DNA from: Thalassobius sp049116315
GTDB lineage: Bacteria; Pseudomonadota; Alphaproteobacteria; Rhodobacterales; Rhodobacteraceae
NCBI GenBank assembly: GCA_049116315.1
Contig: JAGDZD010000006.1
Coordinates: forward strand, 1-64,000
DNA: 64,000 nt
Reading direction: 5' to 3'
Made by a program: the position numbers and the translations under genes. Under the pieces are notes generated by a model. It saw nothing but the letters and a program-made list of their open reading frames with translations. It had not been told where the DNA came from and made no database searches. Below are positions 34,151 to 43,523 of this stretch, in pieces (the first letter of the stretch is position 1; each line of letters starts with the position of its first letter).

Positions 34151-35017
34151 CTATTTCTGCAAAGTCAAGGTTGTCCACTCGCCGATCTCTTCACGATGAG
34201 TCAACTTGACGCCAGATCGTGCATAAACCTCAACAACCTCATCTGCCTGCTCGTTCAGGATGCCCGAGAGGATCGCATAGCCCCCCTCTTGCAGACTGTT
34301 CGCCATATCCGGCGCCAAGTCGATCAGCGGGCCTTTGAGGATGTTGGCAAAGACCAAATCAAATGGGGCGGCAGAGGCCAGTTCTGGTGCGCCAAACCCT
34401 GCGGCCACCACACAGACCACGCGGTCTTTGAGGTTGTTGACGCTGACGTTGGCTTCGGCCACCTCGACGGCGACAGGATCAATGTCACTGGCCAACACAG
34501 GGTTCGGCCAGATGCGCGCAGCCCCCATTGCCAATACGGCTGTTCCACAGCCGATATCCGCCACGTTTTTGCCGACAAAGCCGTCATTGTCCAAACGATC
34601 CAATGCACGCAGGCAGCCCTGTGTGGTGCCATGATGCCCGGTGCCAAAGGCCATAGCCGCCTCGATCAACAGCGGCTCCACATTGTCGGGCACCTGATCC
34701 GCGTCATGGCTGCCATAAACATAGAACCGGCCCGCAGCCACCGGTACCAACTCGCGGCGCACCTTGGCCACCCAATCGGTTTCCGGCAATTCAGAGATCA
34801 CAAAAGGCTTGGCGCCAAAGGCTGCGGCCAAAACCGCCAGACCTGTGTCATCTGGTTCTTCAACAAAGTAACCGCCCACTTCCCACAGGCCAGATCCGTC
34901 TTCGATTTCAAAGACGCCAACCCCTGTTGGCTCTGGGATCAGTCGCTCCATGGCCTCCCCCAACGCTTCGGCAGGGGATTTTCCAGGCAATGTGGTCAGG
35001 GCGGTAAAGGTGGGCAT
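34151..35017 (-). CDS. prmA: Ribosomal protein L11 methyltransferase PrmA
   Basis: This 288-residue SAM-dependent methyltransferase trimethylates L11. Its motif I region is AFGTGHHGTTQGCL and VADIGCGTAVLAMGAA, with the acidic LASDIDPVAVEVAEANV next and the catalytic FANILKGPLIDLAPDM. ATG 35017 (MPTFTAL) fits the family start better than 35035. It is about 55 bp downstream of the MATE gene on the same strand. Confidence 0.92.
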   Translation of the reverse strand: MPTFTALTTLPGKSPAEALGEAMERLIPEPTGVGVFEIEDGSGLWEVGGYFVEEPDDTGLAVLAAAFGAKPFVISELPETDWVAKVRRELVPVAAGRFYVYGSHDADQVPDNVEPLLIEAAMAFGTGHHGTTQGCLRALDRLDNDGFVGKNVADIGCGTAVLAMGAARIWPNPVLASDIDPVAVEVAEANVSVNNLKDRVVCVVAAGFGAPELASAAPFDLVFANILKGPLIDLAPDMANSLQEGGYAILSGILNEQADEVVEVYARSGVKLTHREEIGEWTTLTLQK

Positions 35018-35072
35018 GGCGGTCTCCGGGATCACGTTTCGGTTCTGCGCCTATGCGGGACGCTCGCTGGGG

Positions 35073-36440
35073 TCAAGCCTTTGCTGCTTTTGGGGTTGCA
35101 ACACCGCCCCCGGTTTGCACGTAACGCCACGCCAAATAGGCCGCCACGATGCCCACAATTGTATTGGCTGCGGCCTGTGCCCAAATCACACCCGCCGCGC
35201 CGTACCACGCCCCAAACGCAAAGGCCAAAGGTGCCATCAACAAACCATCGCGCGTCCAGTTGGCCACGGTGGCCCAAATCGGACGCCCAAGATTGTTGTA
35301 TGCGGCATTTGAAACGAACAACGCCCCGGTAAAGACAAAGGATCCCGCCGCGAAGTAGCAGAACGTGCGCACAACTTCACCGCCCTCGGCACTCAGCCCA
35401 AAGCCCGAGATGATCATATTGCTGCAGGCCGCCATCAGCGCCCATGTGACCGCCGTGTACAAACCACAGAAAATCAACGCATCCGTATAGGCACTTGCCA
35501 CGCGTTTCTGCAGGCCAGCACCGGCATTTTGCCCGATGATGCCCCCAATTGCGCCAGACAAAGCATAAATGCCGCCAAATCCAAGGATCGTCAGACGCGA
35601 CACCACCCCCAAGCCAGCAACCGCGCCGTCCCCATGCTCCGCCATGGCGCGGATTAGGATCCAGCCACCAAAGGGCGTTGCACATTGTGTGGCAACCGCA
35701 GGGATGGCGATAATGATATAGGGCTTGATAAAGGCCACCATATCCCAACGCTTGGGACGCGCCATCATGTTATGCGTCCGCGCCAGCCAATAGATGCCAA
35801 AAACAGCCATCGCAAGCCGCGAGATCACGATGACATAGGCCGCGCCGTCAACACCCCACTCAAACCCCAGAATGAACAACGGGTCCAAGACCATCGCCAC
35901 AGCGCCACCTGACACTGTCACCATCATGGAACGCCATGCGTCCCCAATTGCGCGCAGTATCGTCGAGGCACACATCCCCGCACCGATCAACGGCAAGGAT
36001 GGCAAGGAAATGGCCAAGAAACTTGTGGCAACCTCCAGCGATTCACCAGAGGCCCCTGACCACTCGAGGATTTCGCTACGATAGACAAAGACCACCAAGG
36101 CGATCAGAACCTGTGCCAGCGTGCAATATATCACCGCAACGGTCGCAATGCGTCGCGCCCGCTCGCCCTTGCCTTGCCCTAGGGCGCGGCTCACTAGGGC
36201 GACACCGGCAATCATCATCCCAATTGCCACCGAAATCACAAAAAACTGGATGGTTCCGGCAAAACCAATCGCCGCAATCAGGATTTCATGCTCAAGCTGA
36301 CTGACCCAGAACAAGGCTAGAAAATCGACCAAAAACATAAAGCTAAGCCCAAGGGCTCCGGTCAATGTCATGATCACAACATGGCGCATCGTAGAGCCGG
36401 TTGTGAACTTCGCCTGAGGCGTTTTGGATGGGCGAGACAT
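35073..36440 (-). CDS. MATE-family multidrug/organic-cation efflux protein
   Basis: This 455-residue membrane protein has about twelve hydrophobic segments and the two-halved MATE layout. It contains SVAIGMMIAGVALVSRALGQGKGERA in the first half and SGAIGGIIGQNAGAGLQ in the second. Such proteins export drugs or metabolites with Na+ or H+; the substrate is unknown. It begins 3 bp after the MFS gene stop, so the two transporters look co-transcribed. Confidence 0.88.
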   Translation of the reverse strand: MSRPSKTPQAKFTTGSTMRHVVIMTLTGALGLSFMFLVDFLALFWVSQLEHEILIAAIGFAGTIQFFVISVAIGMMIAGVALVSRALGQGKGERARRIATVAVIYCTLAQVLIALVVFVYRSEILEWSGASGESLEVATSFLAISLPSLPLIGAGMCASTILRAIGDAWRSMMVTVSGGAVAMVLDPLFILGFEWGVDGAAYVIVISRLAMAVFGIYWLARTHNMMARPKRWDMVAFIKPYIIIAIPAVATQCATPFGGWILIRAMAEHGDGAVAGLGVVSRLTILGFGGIYALSGAIGGIIGQNAGAGLQKRVASAYTDALIFCGLYTAVTWALMAACSNMIISGFGLSAEGGEVVRTFCYFAAGSFVFTGALFVSNAAYNNLGRPIWATVANWTRDGLLMAPLAFAFGAWYGAAGVIWAQAAANTIVGIVAAYLAWRYVQTGGGVATPKAAKA

Positions 36441-36443
36441 AAG

Positions 36444-37691
36444 TTACTCCGCTGGGGCCGTGGCGTATTTTGCAAAAATGGTTTCGTTACCCGGTTCTGG
36501 GTGACGTGGGATGAGAACGGCTAAAATCAAGGAAATTCCCGCCATAGCCGCCGCTAAAATGAACACCGCCCCCGGCGATTGCAGCCACAGATACCCCAAC
36601 AGCACCGGCAAAAACACAGCAGCAATATGGTTGATGGTAAAGGCAACTGCCGCAGTTGGCGCAATATCACCGGGATCGGCGATTTTTTGGAAATAGGTCT
36701 TTAGCGCCAAGGCCAGCGCAAAAAACATGTGGTCAATCACATAGAGCGCCGACGCCAATAAGACGCCCCATCCAAACCAATAGATGCCGCCATAGGCCAA
36801 AAACACCCCAATCAACCCAACATATTCAAATACTAGGGCGCGGCGCTCGCCGAAACGGGCGACAATTTTGCCAAATACGGGGGCCAAAATGATGTTGGCA
36901 ATCAAGTTCACCAAATACAGACCGGTCACCTCATGCACATCAAAACCGAATTTTTCGACCATCATAAAGCCCGCGAACACCACAAAGATCTGCCGGCGGG
37001 CGCCTGACATAAACTGCAATGCGTAATACAGCCAATAGCGCCGACGCAGGATGAACTTCTTGACCTGCGGATTGGGCGATTCAAACTGCGGATAGGCCAG
37101 CAGACAGAACACCGCCACAAGCGCCGTGAACCCGCCAGACAGCATAAACACAAAGTTATAGCTGAGATCCAAGGTCTCCCAGGTGAGGACAATGGCGCCG
37201 TAAGCCACCAGTGTCGCAGCAGAGGCCGCAGCCATGATCCAGCCCAACATTTGTGGCGCACGCTCTTTGGGCAGCCATTGCAACTGCAGGGACTGGTTCA
37301 CGGTTTCATAGTAGTGAAACCCAATCGAGCTGATCATTGTGATGGTTAAGATGCCGCCCATCGAGGGGAACCATGCGGTGATCGCAGTGGCGACCCCCAA
37401 TAAGGCCAGCGAAACCACGCCCAGCACCTGCTCGCGCACGAACATGATCAACGCAATCACACCAACGGCCAGAAAGCCGGGGATTTCGCGGATGGTGTGC
37501 AACAAGCCGATGTCCGCACCGTCAAACTGGGCCACCTCTGTGACAAAATTATTGAGCAAGGCAAACCACGTGGAGAAAGCCACGGGCAAAGCCACCGCCA
37601 TCAAAAACAGCAGCGTGATCGGACGTCGCCAAAACGGCAACTGATGCGCATCGCTTAAAGATACGATCGAAGTTCTAAATAATATCGCCAT
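36444..37691 (-). CDS. MFS transporter
   Basis: A protein of 415 residues (436 if the ATG at 37754 is used) with about twelve hydrophobic segments typical of a major-facilitator transporter. It has no clear substrate signature. Segments include RFGERRALVFEYVGL between helices. ATG 37691 gives a short basic N-terminus before helix 1; neither start has a clear Shine-Dalgarno. It precedes the MATE gene by 3 bp. Confidence 0.8.
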   Translation of the reverse strand: MAILFRTSIVSLSDAHQLPFWRRPITLLFLMAVALPVAFSTWFALLNNFVTEVAQFDGADIGLLHTIREIPGFLAVGVIALIMFVREQVLGVVSLALLGVATAITAWFPSMGGILTITMISSIGFHYYETVNQSLQLQWLPKERAPQMLGWIMAAASAATLVAYGAIVLTWETLDLSYNFVFMLSGGFTALVAVFCLLAYPQFESPNPQVKKFILRRRYWLYYALQFMSGARRQIFVVFAGFMMVEKFGFDVHEVTGLYLVNLIANIILAPVFGKIVARFGERRALVFEYVGLIGVFLAYGGIYWFGWGVLLASALYVIDHMFFALALALKTYFQKIADPGDIAPTAAVAFTINHIAAVFLPVLLGYLWLQSPGAVFILAAAMAGISLILAVLIPRHPEPGNETIFAKYATAPAE

Positions 37692-37810
37692 GCACAGGCG
37701 TATACGCGTGCGAAGATCGTTTGACGAGACCCTATACTGAACAGTTCTGTGCATAAACGCTCAGAACGACCGCCATTTATGCGCGTAAACTGCGCCCGCG
37801 AAAGTCCCCT

Positions 37811-40015
37811 TCAGTAAAAGCTTTGCGGATCGATATCGATGCTCAGACGGGTCTGATTGGACAGCTTGAACTGCTGCACCCAGCGCGCCAACGCCGCCTG
37901 CAGCGCAACGCCCTTATCCGCTTTGACCAACAGCCGGACACGGTGGCGCCCGCGAATGCGTGCGATCGGGGCCGGAGCAGGCCCAAAAACCTGAGCCCCA
38001 ACCTGACGCAACGGCCCATCCATACGCGCCATTTGTCCCCCCAAATCAAACACTTCCTGAGGGTCTGTCGAACTTAGGACGATGCCGGCCATCCGGCCAA
38101 ACGGTGGCACGCCCGCCAGACGCCGCTCTTCGGCCTCAGCCCGCCAGAAACTCTCTTCGTCCCCGGCCAGAATAGCGCGGATCACCGGGTGTTCCGGCTG
38201 ATAGGTTTGCAACATCGCAAGGCCCTTGCGCTCTGCCCGCCCCGCACGCCCTGCAACTTGACGCATCAGTTGAAAGGTACGTTCGGCTGCGCGCATATCC
38301 GAGCCTTGCAAGCCCAGATCGGCATCAATGACGCCCACCAAGGTCAGCAAAGGAAAATTGTGCCCCTTCGCCACAAGCTGGGTGCCGATGATAATGTCCG
38401 CCGCACCATTTGCGATCTCTTCGATTTGCGCCTTGAGGGCACGTGCGGTTCCAAACATATCCGAGCTAAGCGTCACTACGCGCGCATCGGGAAACAATGC
38501 CGTGGCCTCTTCGGCCAAACGCTCGACGCCCGGGCCCACCGGGCTCAACTTACCCTCGACACCACATTCTGAATTCGGGCAGGCCTCTGGCATCGGTTTG
38601 GTCTCGCCGCATTGGTGGCACACCAACCGCTTTAGAAACCGGTGTTCAACCATCCGTGCGTCGCAATGCTCGCAGGCAATTTGATGACCGCAGGCCCGGC
38701 AAATGGTCACAGGCGCATAGCCGCGACGGTTAATAAACAACAGAGATTGTTCACCTTTTTCGACGCGCACCAGCGCTTCGCGCCGCAAGCTATCAGAGAT
38801 CCAGCGTCCCGGCGGCACATTTTCCGCCCGCATATCCACGGCCTTCATGTCCGGCAGGACCGCTTTACCAAACCGGCTGGTCAGCGTGATACGCTCGTAT
38901 TTGCCTGCATCCGCATTGGTCCAGCTTTCCAAAGAAGGCGTTGCCGAGGCCAAGACTACTTGCGCCTGACAAATGCTTGCACGCAGCACCGCCATATCGC
39001 GCGCATTGTACAAAACACCGTCCTCTTGCTTGTAAGAGGTGTCATGCTCTTCATCGACAACAATCAAGCCCAAGTTCTGAAACGGCAAGAACAGCGCAGA
39101 GCGTGCACCGATCACCATCTGAGCGCCCCCTTGCCCGACCATTTTCCAGATCCGACGCCGCTCGGTCATCGTCACGCCCGAGTGCCACTCGGCGGGTTTG
39201 GCCCCAAAACGCGCCTCAACGCGGGTCAGGAACTCGGCCGTTAAGGCAATTTCGGGCAGCAAAACCAACGCTTGGCGCCCCTGCGCCAGACATTCCGCAA
39301 CGGCCTCAAGATACACTTCGGTCTTGCCCGAGCCCGTGACACCCCGCAACAATGTGGTGCCGTATCGCTGGCTGGCCACGGATTGGCGCAATTGGCGCGA
39401 GGCTTCAGCTTGATCATCCGTCAACTCTTTGCCGCCATAGTCGGCCTGCATGCGGGCAAACGGCACATCCTTGGGTCGGTCTTCTTCGCTTACCCCGCCA
39501 AGATTGACCAACCCTTTGACAACACTGGTAGAAACGCCCGCCATCTCGGCCAGTTCTTTTAGAGTAAAGGCCAACCCACCGTAATCACGCAACACCTCCA
39601 ACACCCGGGTCCGCGCATCTGTTAACCGGTCCGGCACTGTGTCGCCCATCCGATAGACCTTTTGCATCGACGGGGGATCGCCCAATCCCGGCGCCCGCGT
39701 GGCCAAACGCAACATCGACGACATGGGCGTTAGTGTATAATCCGCAGCGCGGGTCAGAAACTGGCGCATTTCTTCGCGCATGGGGGCCGCTTCGAGGACT
39801 CGGATGACCGAACGCACCTTGGAGATATCCCAATCACCGCGCCCAGGTCCCCAGACCACGCCCAAGACTTTGCGAGGGCCAAGCGGCACCTCAACGAAGG
39901 CCCCGCGCCAGCACCCGCCTTCGGGGGCTTTGTAATCCAACACACGATCCAATGGCTGGGCTGTCAAAACCCCCACCAAGGCGCCGTGATCAAAAAACTC
40001 CGGATTGTCACTCAT
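37811..40015 (-). CDS. priA: Primosomal protein N' (replication restart helicase PriA)
   Basis: This 734-residue protein has an N-terminal DNA-binding domain (about 1-110), Walker A GVTGSGKT (225-232), DEEHD motif II, and eight cysteines arranged as CRACGHQIACEHCD and CHQCGE...CPNSEC for two zinc sites. Helicase motifs V/VI (GTQLVAKGHNFP, QVAGRAGR) follow. It reloads the replisome at stalled forks. It begins 110 bp from the divergent fsa gene. Confidence 0.96.
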   Translation of the reverse strand: MSDNPEFFDHGALVGVLTAQPLDRVLDYKAPEGGCWRGAFVEVPLGPRKVLGVVWGPGRGDWDISKVRSVIRVLEAAPMREEMRQFLTRAADYTLTPMSSMLRLATRAPGLGDPPSMQKVYRMGDTVPDRLTDARTRVLEVLRDYGGLAFTLKELAEMAGVSTSVVKGLVNLGGVSEEDRPKDVPFARMQADYGGKELTDDQAEASRQLRQSVASQRYGTTLLRGVTGSGKTEVYLEAVAECLAQGRQALVLLPEIALTAEFLTRVEARFGAKPAEWHSGVTMTERRRIWKMVGQGGAQMVIGARSALFLPFQNLGLIVVDEEHDTSYKQEDGVLYNARDMAVLRASICQAQVVLASATPSLESWTNADAGKYERITLTSRFGKAVLPDMKAVDMRAENVPPGRWISDSLRREALVRVEKGEQSLLFINRRGYAPVTICRACGHQIACEHCDARMVEHRFLKRLVCHQCGETKPMPEACPNSECGVEGKLSPVGPGVERLAEEATALFPDARVVTLSSDMFGTARALKAQIEEIANGAADIIIGTQLVAKGHNFPLLTLVGVIDADLGLQGSDMRAAERTFQLMRQVAGRAGRAERKGLAMLQTYQPEHPVIRAILAGDEESFWRAEAEERRLAGVPPFGRMAGIVLSSTDPQEVFDLGGQMARMDGPLRQVGAQVFGPAPAPIARIRGRHRVRLLVKADKGVALQAALARWVQQFKLSNQTRLSIDIDPQSFY

Positions 40016-40122
40016 TTATTTTGAGACCCAAATAAATAATTCGCAGGACTAGCCCCGCTGCCCTTCATGAGGTAAACGCTTGCTCGACAATAGCCAACCC
40101 ATTGCGGGAAGAGGAGCGCCCC

Positions 40123-40776
40123 ATGAAATTTTTCGTTGATACAGCAGAAATCGATGCCATCGCAGAATTGAACGATCTTGGTATGGTTGACGGTGTCACC
40201 ACCAACCCGTCCCTGATCAAGAAATCTGGTCGTGACATTTTGGAAGTGACCAAAGAAATCTGCGATCTGGTCTCCGGCCCTGTTTCCGCCGAAGTCACCG
40301 CCACCGACGCCGACGAAATGATCGCCGAAGGGCGCAAGTTGGTTAAAATCGCTGACAACATCGCCGTCAAAGTGCCCCTGACATGGGATGGCCTGAAGGC
40401 CTGTAAAGTGCTGAGCAGCGAAGGCAACATGGTGAACGTCACCCTGTGCTTCAGCGCCAACCAAGCCCTCTTGGCGGCCAAAGCCGGCGCCACATTCATC
40501 AGCCCCTTCATCGGTCGCTTGGATGATCTGGCGTTGGACGGCATGATGCTGATCGAAGACATCCGCACCATCTATGACAACTACGGCTTTGAAACTGAAA
40601 TCTTGGCGGCCTCTATCCGTTCGGCCAACCACGTTCAAGAATGTGCCCGTGTGGGTGCCGACGTGATGACTGCACCACCTGCCGTGATCAAGTCCTTGGC
40701 CAACCACGTGATGACCGACAAAGGTCTGGCCACCTTCTTGGCAGACATCAAAGAAGCTGGCATCAAAATCCTCTGA
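40123..40776 (+). CDS. fsa: Transaldolase/fructose-6-phosphate aldolase-type protein
   Basis: This 217-residue small transaldolase subtype protein (TalC/FSA) has the Schiff-base Lys83 in NIAVKVPLTW, with GVTTNPSLI (24-32) and ATFISPFIGRLDD downstream. It could act as transaldolase or fructose-6-phosphate aldolase; sequence alone does not decide. GAAGAGGAG precedes ATG 40123. It diverges from priA and is followed by DnaA boxes. Confidence 0.9.
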   Translation: MKFFVDTAEIDAIAELNDLGMVDGVTTNPSLIKKSGRDILEVTKEICDLVSGPVSAEVTATDADEMIAEGRKLVKIADNIAVKVPLTWDGLKACKVLSSEGNMVNVTLCFSANQALLAAKAGATFISPFIGRLDDLALDGMMLIEDIRTIYDNYGFETEILAASIRSANHVQECARVGADVMTAPPAVIKSLANHVMTDKGLATFLADIKEAGIKIL

Positions 40777-40785
40777 TTTTGATGC
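40760..40785 (+). terminator. Perfect hairpin spanning the fsa stop codon
   Basis: GCATCAAAATC and GATTTTGATGC pair over 11 bp with a CTCT loop. The TGA stop lies at 40774-40776 on the edge of the right arm. No T-run follows, so the hairpin may act as a weak terminator or a boundary before the DnaA-box cluster. Confidence 0.4.
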
Positions 40786-40817
40786 AATGTCGGCAAAAAC
40801 CGGCATCCGAACTGACC

Positions 40818-40919
40818 TGTGGATAACCTGTGGATAAAATTTTTATCCACAGGTTTCTTTTTTGGATTTTTATGAATTTTAACAATGAGTTTTCGGCATA
40901 ACCCCTAAAGTTATCCACA
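40818..40919. other. DnaA-box cluster 1 (four perfect boxes), candidate origin element
   Basis: Four exact TTATCCACA/TGTGGATAA 9-mers occur at 40818-40826, 40829-40837, 40843-40851 and 40911-40919. The first two are spaced by two bases and point left; the others point right. Between 40852 and 40900 the DNA is A/T-rich (TTTCTTTTTTGG, TTTTTATGAATTTTAAC), a plausible unwinding element. This lies in the gap between fsa and the DUF484 gene, which holds no other gene. Confidence 0.75.
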
Positions 40920-41046
40920 AGACGGAACCCTTGTCATACACCACACAGAACAGCAAAATCTGCAATTTTCGGCCCGTGGTCTGAAAAACATGAAGCCAAG
41001 CCCAGAAGCCTCTGTTAGTATGCAAAAAAATAGTTTTGGCAGTGGC

Positions 41047-41754
41047 ATGAGCAGCAAACCTAAAATCGATGACCTTTTGCGCGAAAAGATCATCACAGAA
41101 CCCGATGTGATCTTGGATGACCAAGACGTGATGCACGCGTTGATTTCCGCAAATGAACGCACGATGGGCGGCAATATTGTCGATCTGCGCGGCATTGCGA
41201 TGGAGCGTCTTGAATCCCGTCTGGACCGGTTAGAAGATACCCACCGCAGCGTGATCGCCGCCGCTTATGAAAACTTGGCTGGCACCAATCAAGTTCATCG
41301 CGCCATCTTGCAAATGCTTGATCCCATGGAATTCGAAGTGTTCCTGCGCAATCTCAGCGGATCGGTTGCGGATATTTTGCGGGTCGACTGCGTGAAGCTG
41401 GTGCTTGAATCGGTTCAAAACGACAATGAGCCCGCCGTAAAGCGCCTTGGCGATGTGCTATCCGTGGCTGAACCCGGCTTTATCGACACTTACCTTGTGA
41501 ATGGCCGCAACGTGCCCGTGCGTCAGGTGACCCTGCGCCAGATGTCGACAGGATCAGAAGAAATCTACGGCGACAAGGCGGAATGGATCCGTTCCGAAGC
41601 CTGCCTCAAGTTGGATTTTGGCGCTGGCCGTCTGCCGGGCATGCTGGTCATGGGGGCCGAAGATCCTCATCAGTTCTCGCCCCAGCAAGGCACTGATTTA
41701 CTGTCCTTTTTTGCAGGCGTATTTGAACGCTCGATGCGCAACTGGCTGTCATGA
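41047..41754 (+). CDS. DUF484 family protein
   Basis: This 235-residue protein of the DUF484 (YigA-like) family is related to GAF-type domains and contains PDVILDDQDVMHALI and IVDLRGIAMERLESRLDRLEDTHRSVI. Function is unknown. As in enterobacteria it lies directly before xerC, and its stop overlaps the xerC start (ATGA). ATG 41047 (MSSKPKID) is chosen by family likeness; an in-frame ATG at 40990 would add 19 residues. The DnaA box at 40911 lies just upstream. Confidence 0.8.
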   Translation: MSSKPKIDDLLREKIITEPDVILDDQDVMHALISANERTMGGNIVDLRGIAMERLESRLDRLEDTHRSVIAAAYENLAGTNQVHRAILQMLDPMEFEVFLRNLSGSVADILRVDCVKLVLESVQNDNEPAVKRLGDVLSVAEPGFIDTYLVNGRNVPVRQVTLRQMSTGSEEIYGDKAEWIRSEACLKLDFGAGRLPGMLVMGAEDPHQFSPQQGTDLLSFFAGVFERSMRNWLS

Positions 41755-42674
41755 GCTTGGTGTCTCCAGCCGCGAGGGATGCGTTGCAATCCTGGCTGGA
41801 CACGCAAAAGGCCCTGAAAGACATCTCTCAACACACCCAGTCCGCCTATGCCAAGGATGTCGGTGATTTTATCGCCTTCATGACCGAGCACAAAGGCGCG
41901 CCGCAAGGCCTTGGCGCCTTGTCCGATATCACCGTGACCGACATGCGCTCTTGGATGGCGCGCACCCGGTCTGGCAAGATCACGTCACGGACTTTGGCGC
42001 GCAAATTGTCCGCGGTGAAAAGCTTTTATCGCTGGCTGGCGGAACGCCAAAACTTTGAACCAACGGCTGTTCTGTCGACACGATCGCCCAAGTTTTCGGC
42101 CAAATTGCCCCGACCGCTCGACGTGGGTGCGGCCAAGCAAATGATTGATTCAATTGAACATCAATCCAGCGAGGATTGGGTGGCCGCCCGCGACATCGCG
42201 GTTGTGACGCTGCTTTACGGGTGCGGATTGCGGATATCCGAAGCCTTGGGGCTGGTGGGAAAACAAATGCCGCTTGGTGCCTCGTTGCGGATCTTGGGCA
42301 AAGGCAAGAAAGAGCGCGTTGTCCCGGTTTTGCCGGCCGCTCAGCAAGCCGTCGCGCGATACATTGCCCTTTGCCCTTTTGAAATGGACCCCGATTTTGC
42401 CGTTTTCCGCGGTGTTCGGGGTGGGGCTTTGAATCCACGCACCATTCAAAAAGTGATGGAACAGGCCCGTATGCAATTGGGGCTGCCTGCAACGGCCACA
42501 CCGCACGCCATGCGCCACAGCTTTGCCACTCATCTGCTAAACGCAGGCGGAGATTTGCGCGCCATCCAAGAACTGCTGGGCCATGCCTCGCTCTCGACAA
42601 CCCAAGCTTATACTGCGGTGGACTTAAACCGCCTATTGGAGGTATACGAACAAACCCACCCCAAAGCAGGGTGA
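41751..42674 (+). CDS. xerC: Tyrosine recombinase XerC
   Basis: This 307-residue chromosome-dimer resolvase shows all catalytic residues: Arg161 (GLRISEAL), Lys185 (GKGKKERV), His252 and Arg255 (HAMRHSFATH), His278 (LGHASLSTTQ) and Tyr287. XerC with XerD resolves dimers at dif. It is translated together with the DUF484 gene. No associated attachment site or cargo is seen, which separates it from phage integrases. Confidence 0.92.
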   Translation: MSLVSPAARDALQSWLDTQKALKDISQHTQSAYAKDVGDFIAFMTEHKGAPQGLGALSDITVTDMRSWMARTRSGKITSRTLARKLSAVKSFYRWLAERQNFEPTAVLSTRSPKFSAKLPRPLDVGAAKQMIDSIEHQSSEDWVAARDIAVVTLLYGCGLRISEALGLVGKQMPLGASLRILGKGKKERVVPVLPAAQQAVARYIALCPFEMDPDFAVFRGVRGGALNPRTIQKVMEQARMQLGLPATATPHAMRHSFATHLLNAGGDLRAIQELLGHASLSTTQAYTAVDLNRLLEVYEQTHPKAG

Positions 42675-42693
42675 CCCCCAATCAGGAAATCAG

Positions 42694-43383
42694 ATGACTA
42701 TCAGTAATGGATTCAAAGCGTTGTCTGTGCACCTGTTGACGGCAACTGGGGCTGTTTTTGCGATGCTCGCAATGCTTGCTGCCGTCGAAGAGAAGTGGAG
42801 CATCATGTTCCTATGGCTGGTTGTCGCCTTTGCCGTTGACGGGATCGATGGTCCCCTGGCGCGGCGCTATAATGTCAAAGAACACGCCGCACAGTTCGAT
42901 GGGGTCCTATTGGATCTGATCATCGACTATCTGACCTATGTCTTTATCCCTGCTTTTGCGTTGTTCAAATCCGGCCTGCTGCCGGGTTGGACGGGCTGGT
43001 TTGCGATTATCCTCATCACCTATGCCAGCGCGATGTATTTTGCCGACACGCGGATGAAGACCAAAGACAATTCCTTTTCAGGGTTTCCGGGATGCTGGAA
43101 CATGGTTGTGCTTGTGCTCTTCGCGCTTGAGCCGGGTTTCTGGGTCATCATGACATTGGTGGTGTTGTTGTCGGTGGCCATGTTTGTCCCCTTCAAGTTC
43201 ATTCACCCGGTGCGCACAGTGCGCTGGCGGATCATCTCGCTGCCAATGGCATTGGCCTGGACCTGCTTTGCTGCCTGGGCAGCATGGGTCGATTTCGCTC
43301 CCGAAAGCCTCGCACATTGGGGTCTGGTGGTGACATCCGTGTATTTGCTGCTGGTCGGAACGGTACAACAGATCCTGAAATAG
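42694..43383 (+). CDS. pcs: Phosphatidylcholine synthase
   Basis: This 229-residue CDP-alcohol phosphatidyltransferase has about seven or eight membrane segments. The catalytic signature is divided into DGIDGPLARRYNVKEHAAQFDGVLLDLIIDYLTYV (DG..AR....G..D...D pattern). It condenses CDP-diacylglycerol with choline directly. AGGAA precedes the ATG, 20 bp after xerC. Pcs is widespread in rhizobia and Rhodobacterales. Confidence 0.92.
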   Translation: MTISNGFKALSVHLLTATGAVFAMLAMLAAVEEKWSIMFLWLVVAFAVDGIDGPLARRYNVKEHAAQFDGVLLDLIIDYLTYVFIPAFALFKSGLLPGWTGWFAIILITYASAMYFADTRMKTKDNSFSGFPGCWNMVVLVLFALEPGFWVIMTLVVLLSVAMFVPFKFIHPVRTVRWRIISLPMALAWTCFAAWAAWVDFAPESLAHWGLVVTSVYLLLVGTVQQILK

Positions 43384-43523
43384 GGTCATTTTGATGGATT
43401 AGGCCGAATACAGCTCAAAAGACAAGAAAACCGGCCATTCTCATCAACTAGTGATCATTTTGGTTCGATCTAGACTAGGGAGTTTGACGCATCTATCCCA
43501 ACCATCCCTTGGCACCCTCATTT
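43384..43523. other. Non-coding DNA left of the second DnaA-box cluster
   Basis: No gene is visible here between pcs and the box cluster. The stretch is relatively A/T-rich, without an obvious terminator after pcs. Confidence 0.4.

Noticed and set aside
34196..35332. 378-codon open frame across prmA and the end of the MATE gene
   Set aside because: It spans two real minus-strand genes and their junction, which a genuine gene would not be expected to do.
41751..42674. xerC as a phage or genomic-island integrase
   Set aside because: Gene order DUF484-xerC, normal neighbours and the absence of a tRNA or direct-repeat attachment site identify it as the chromosomal dimer resolvase.
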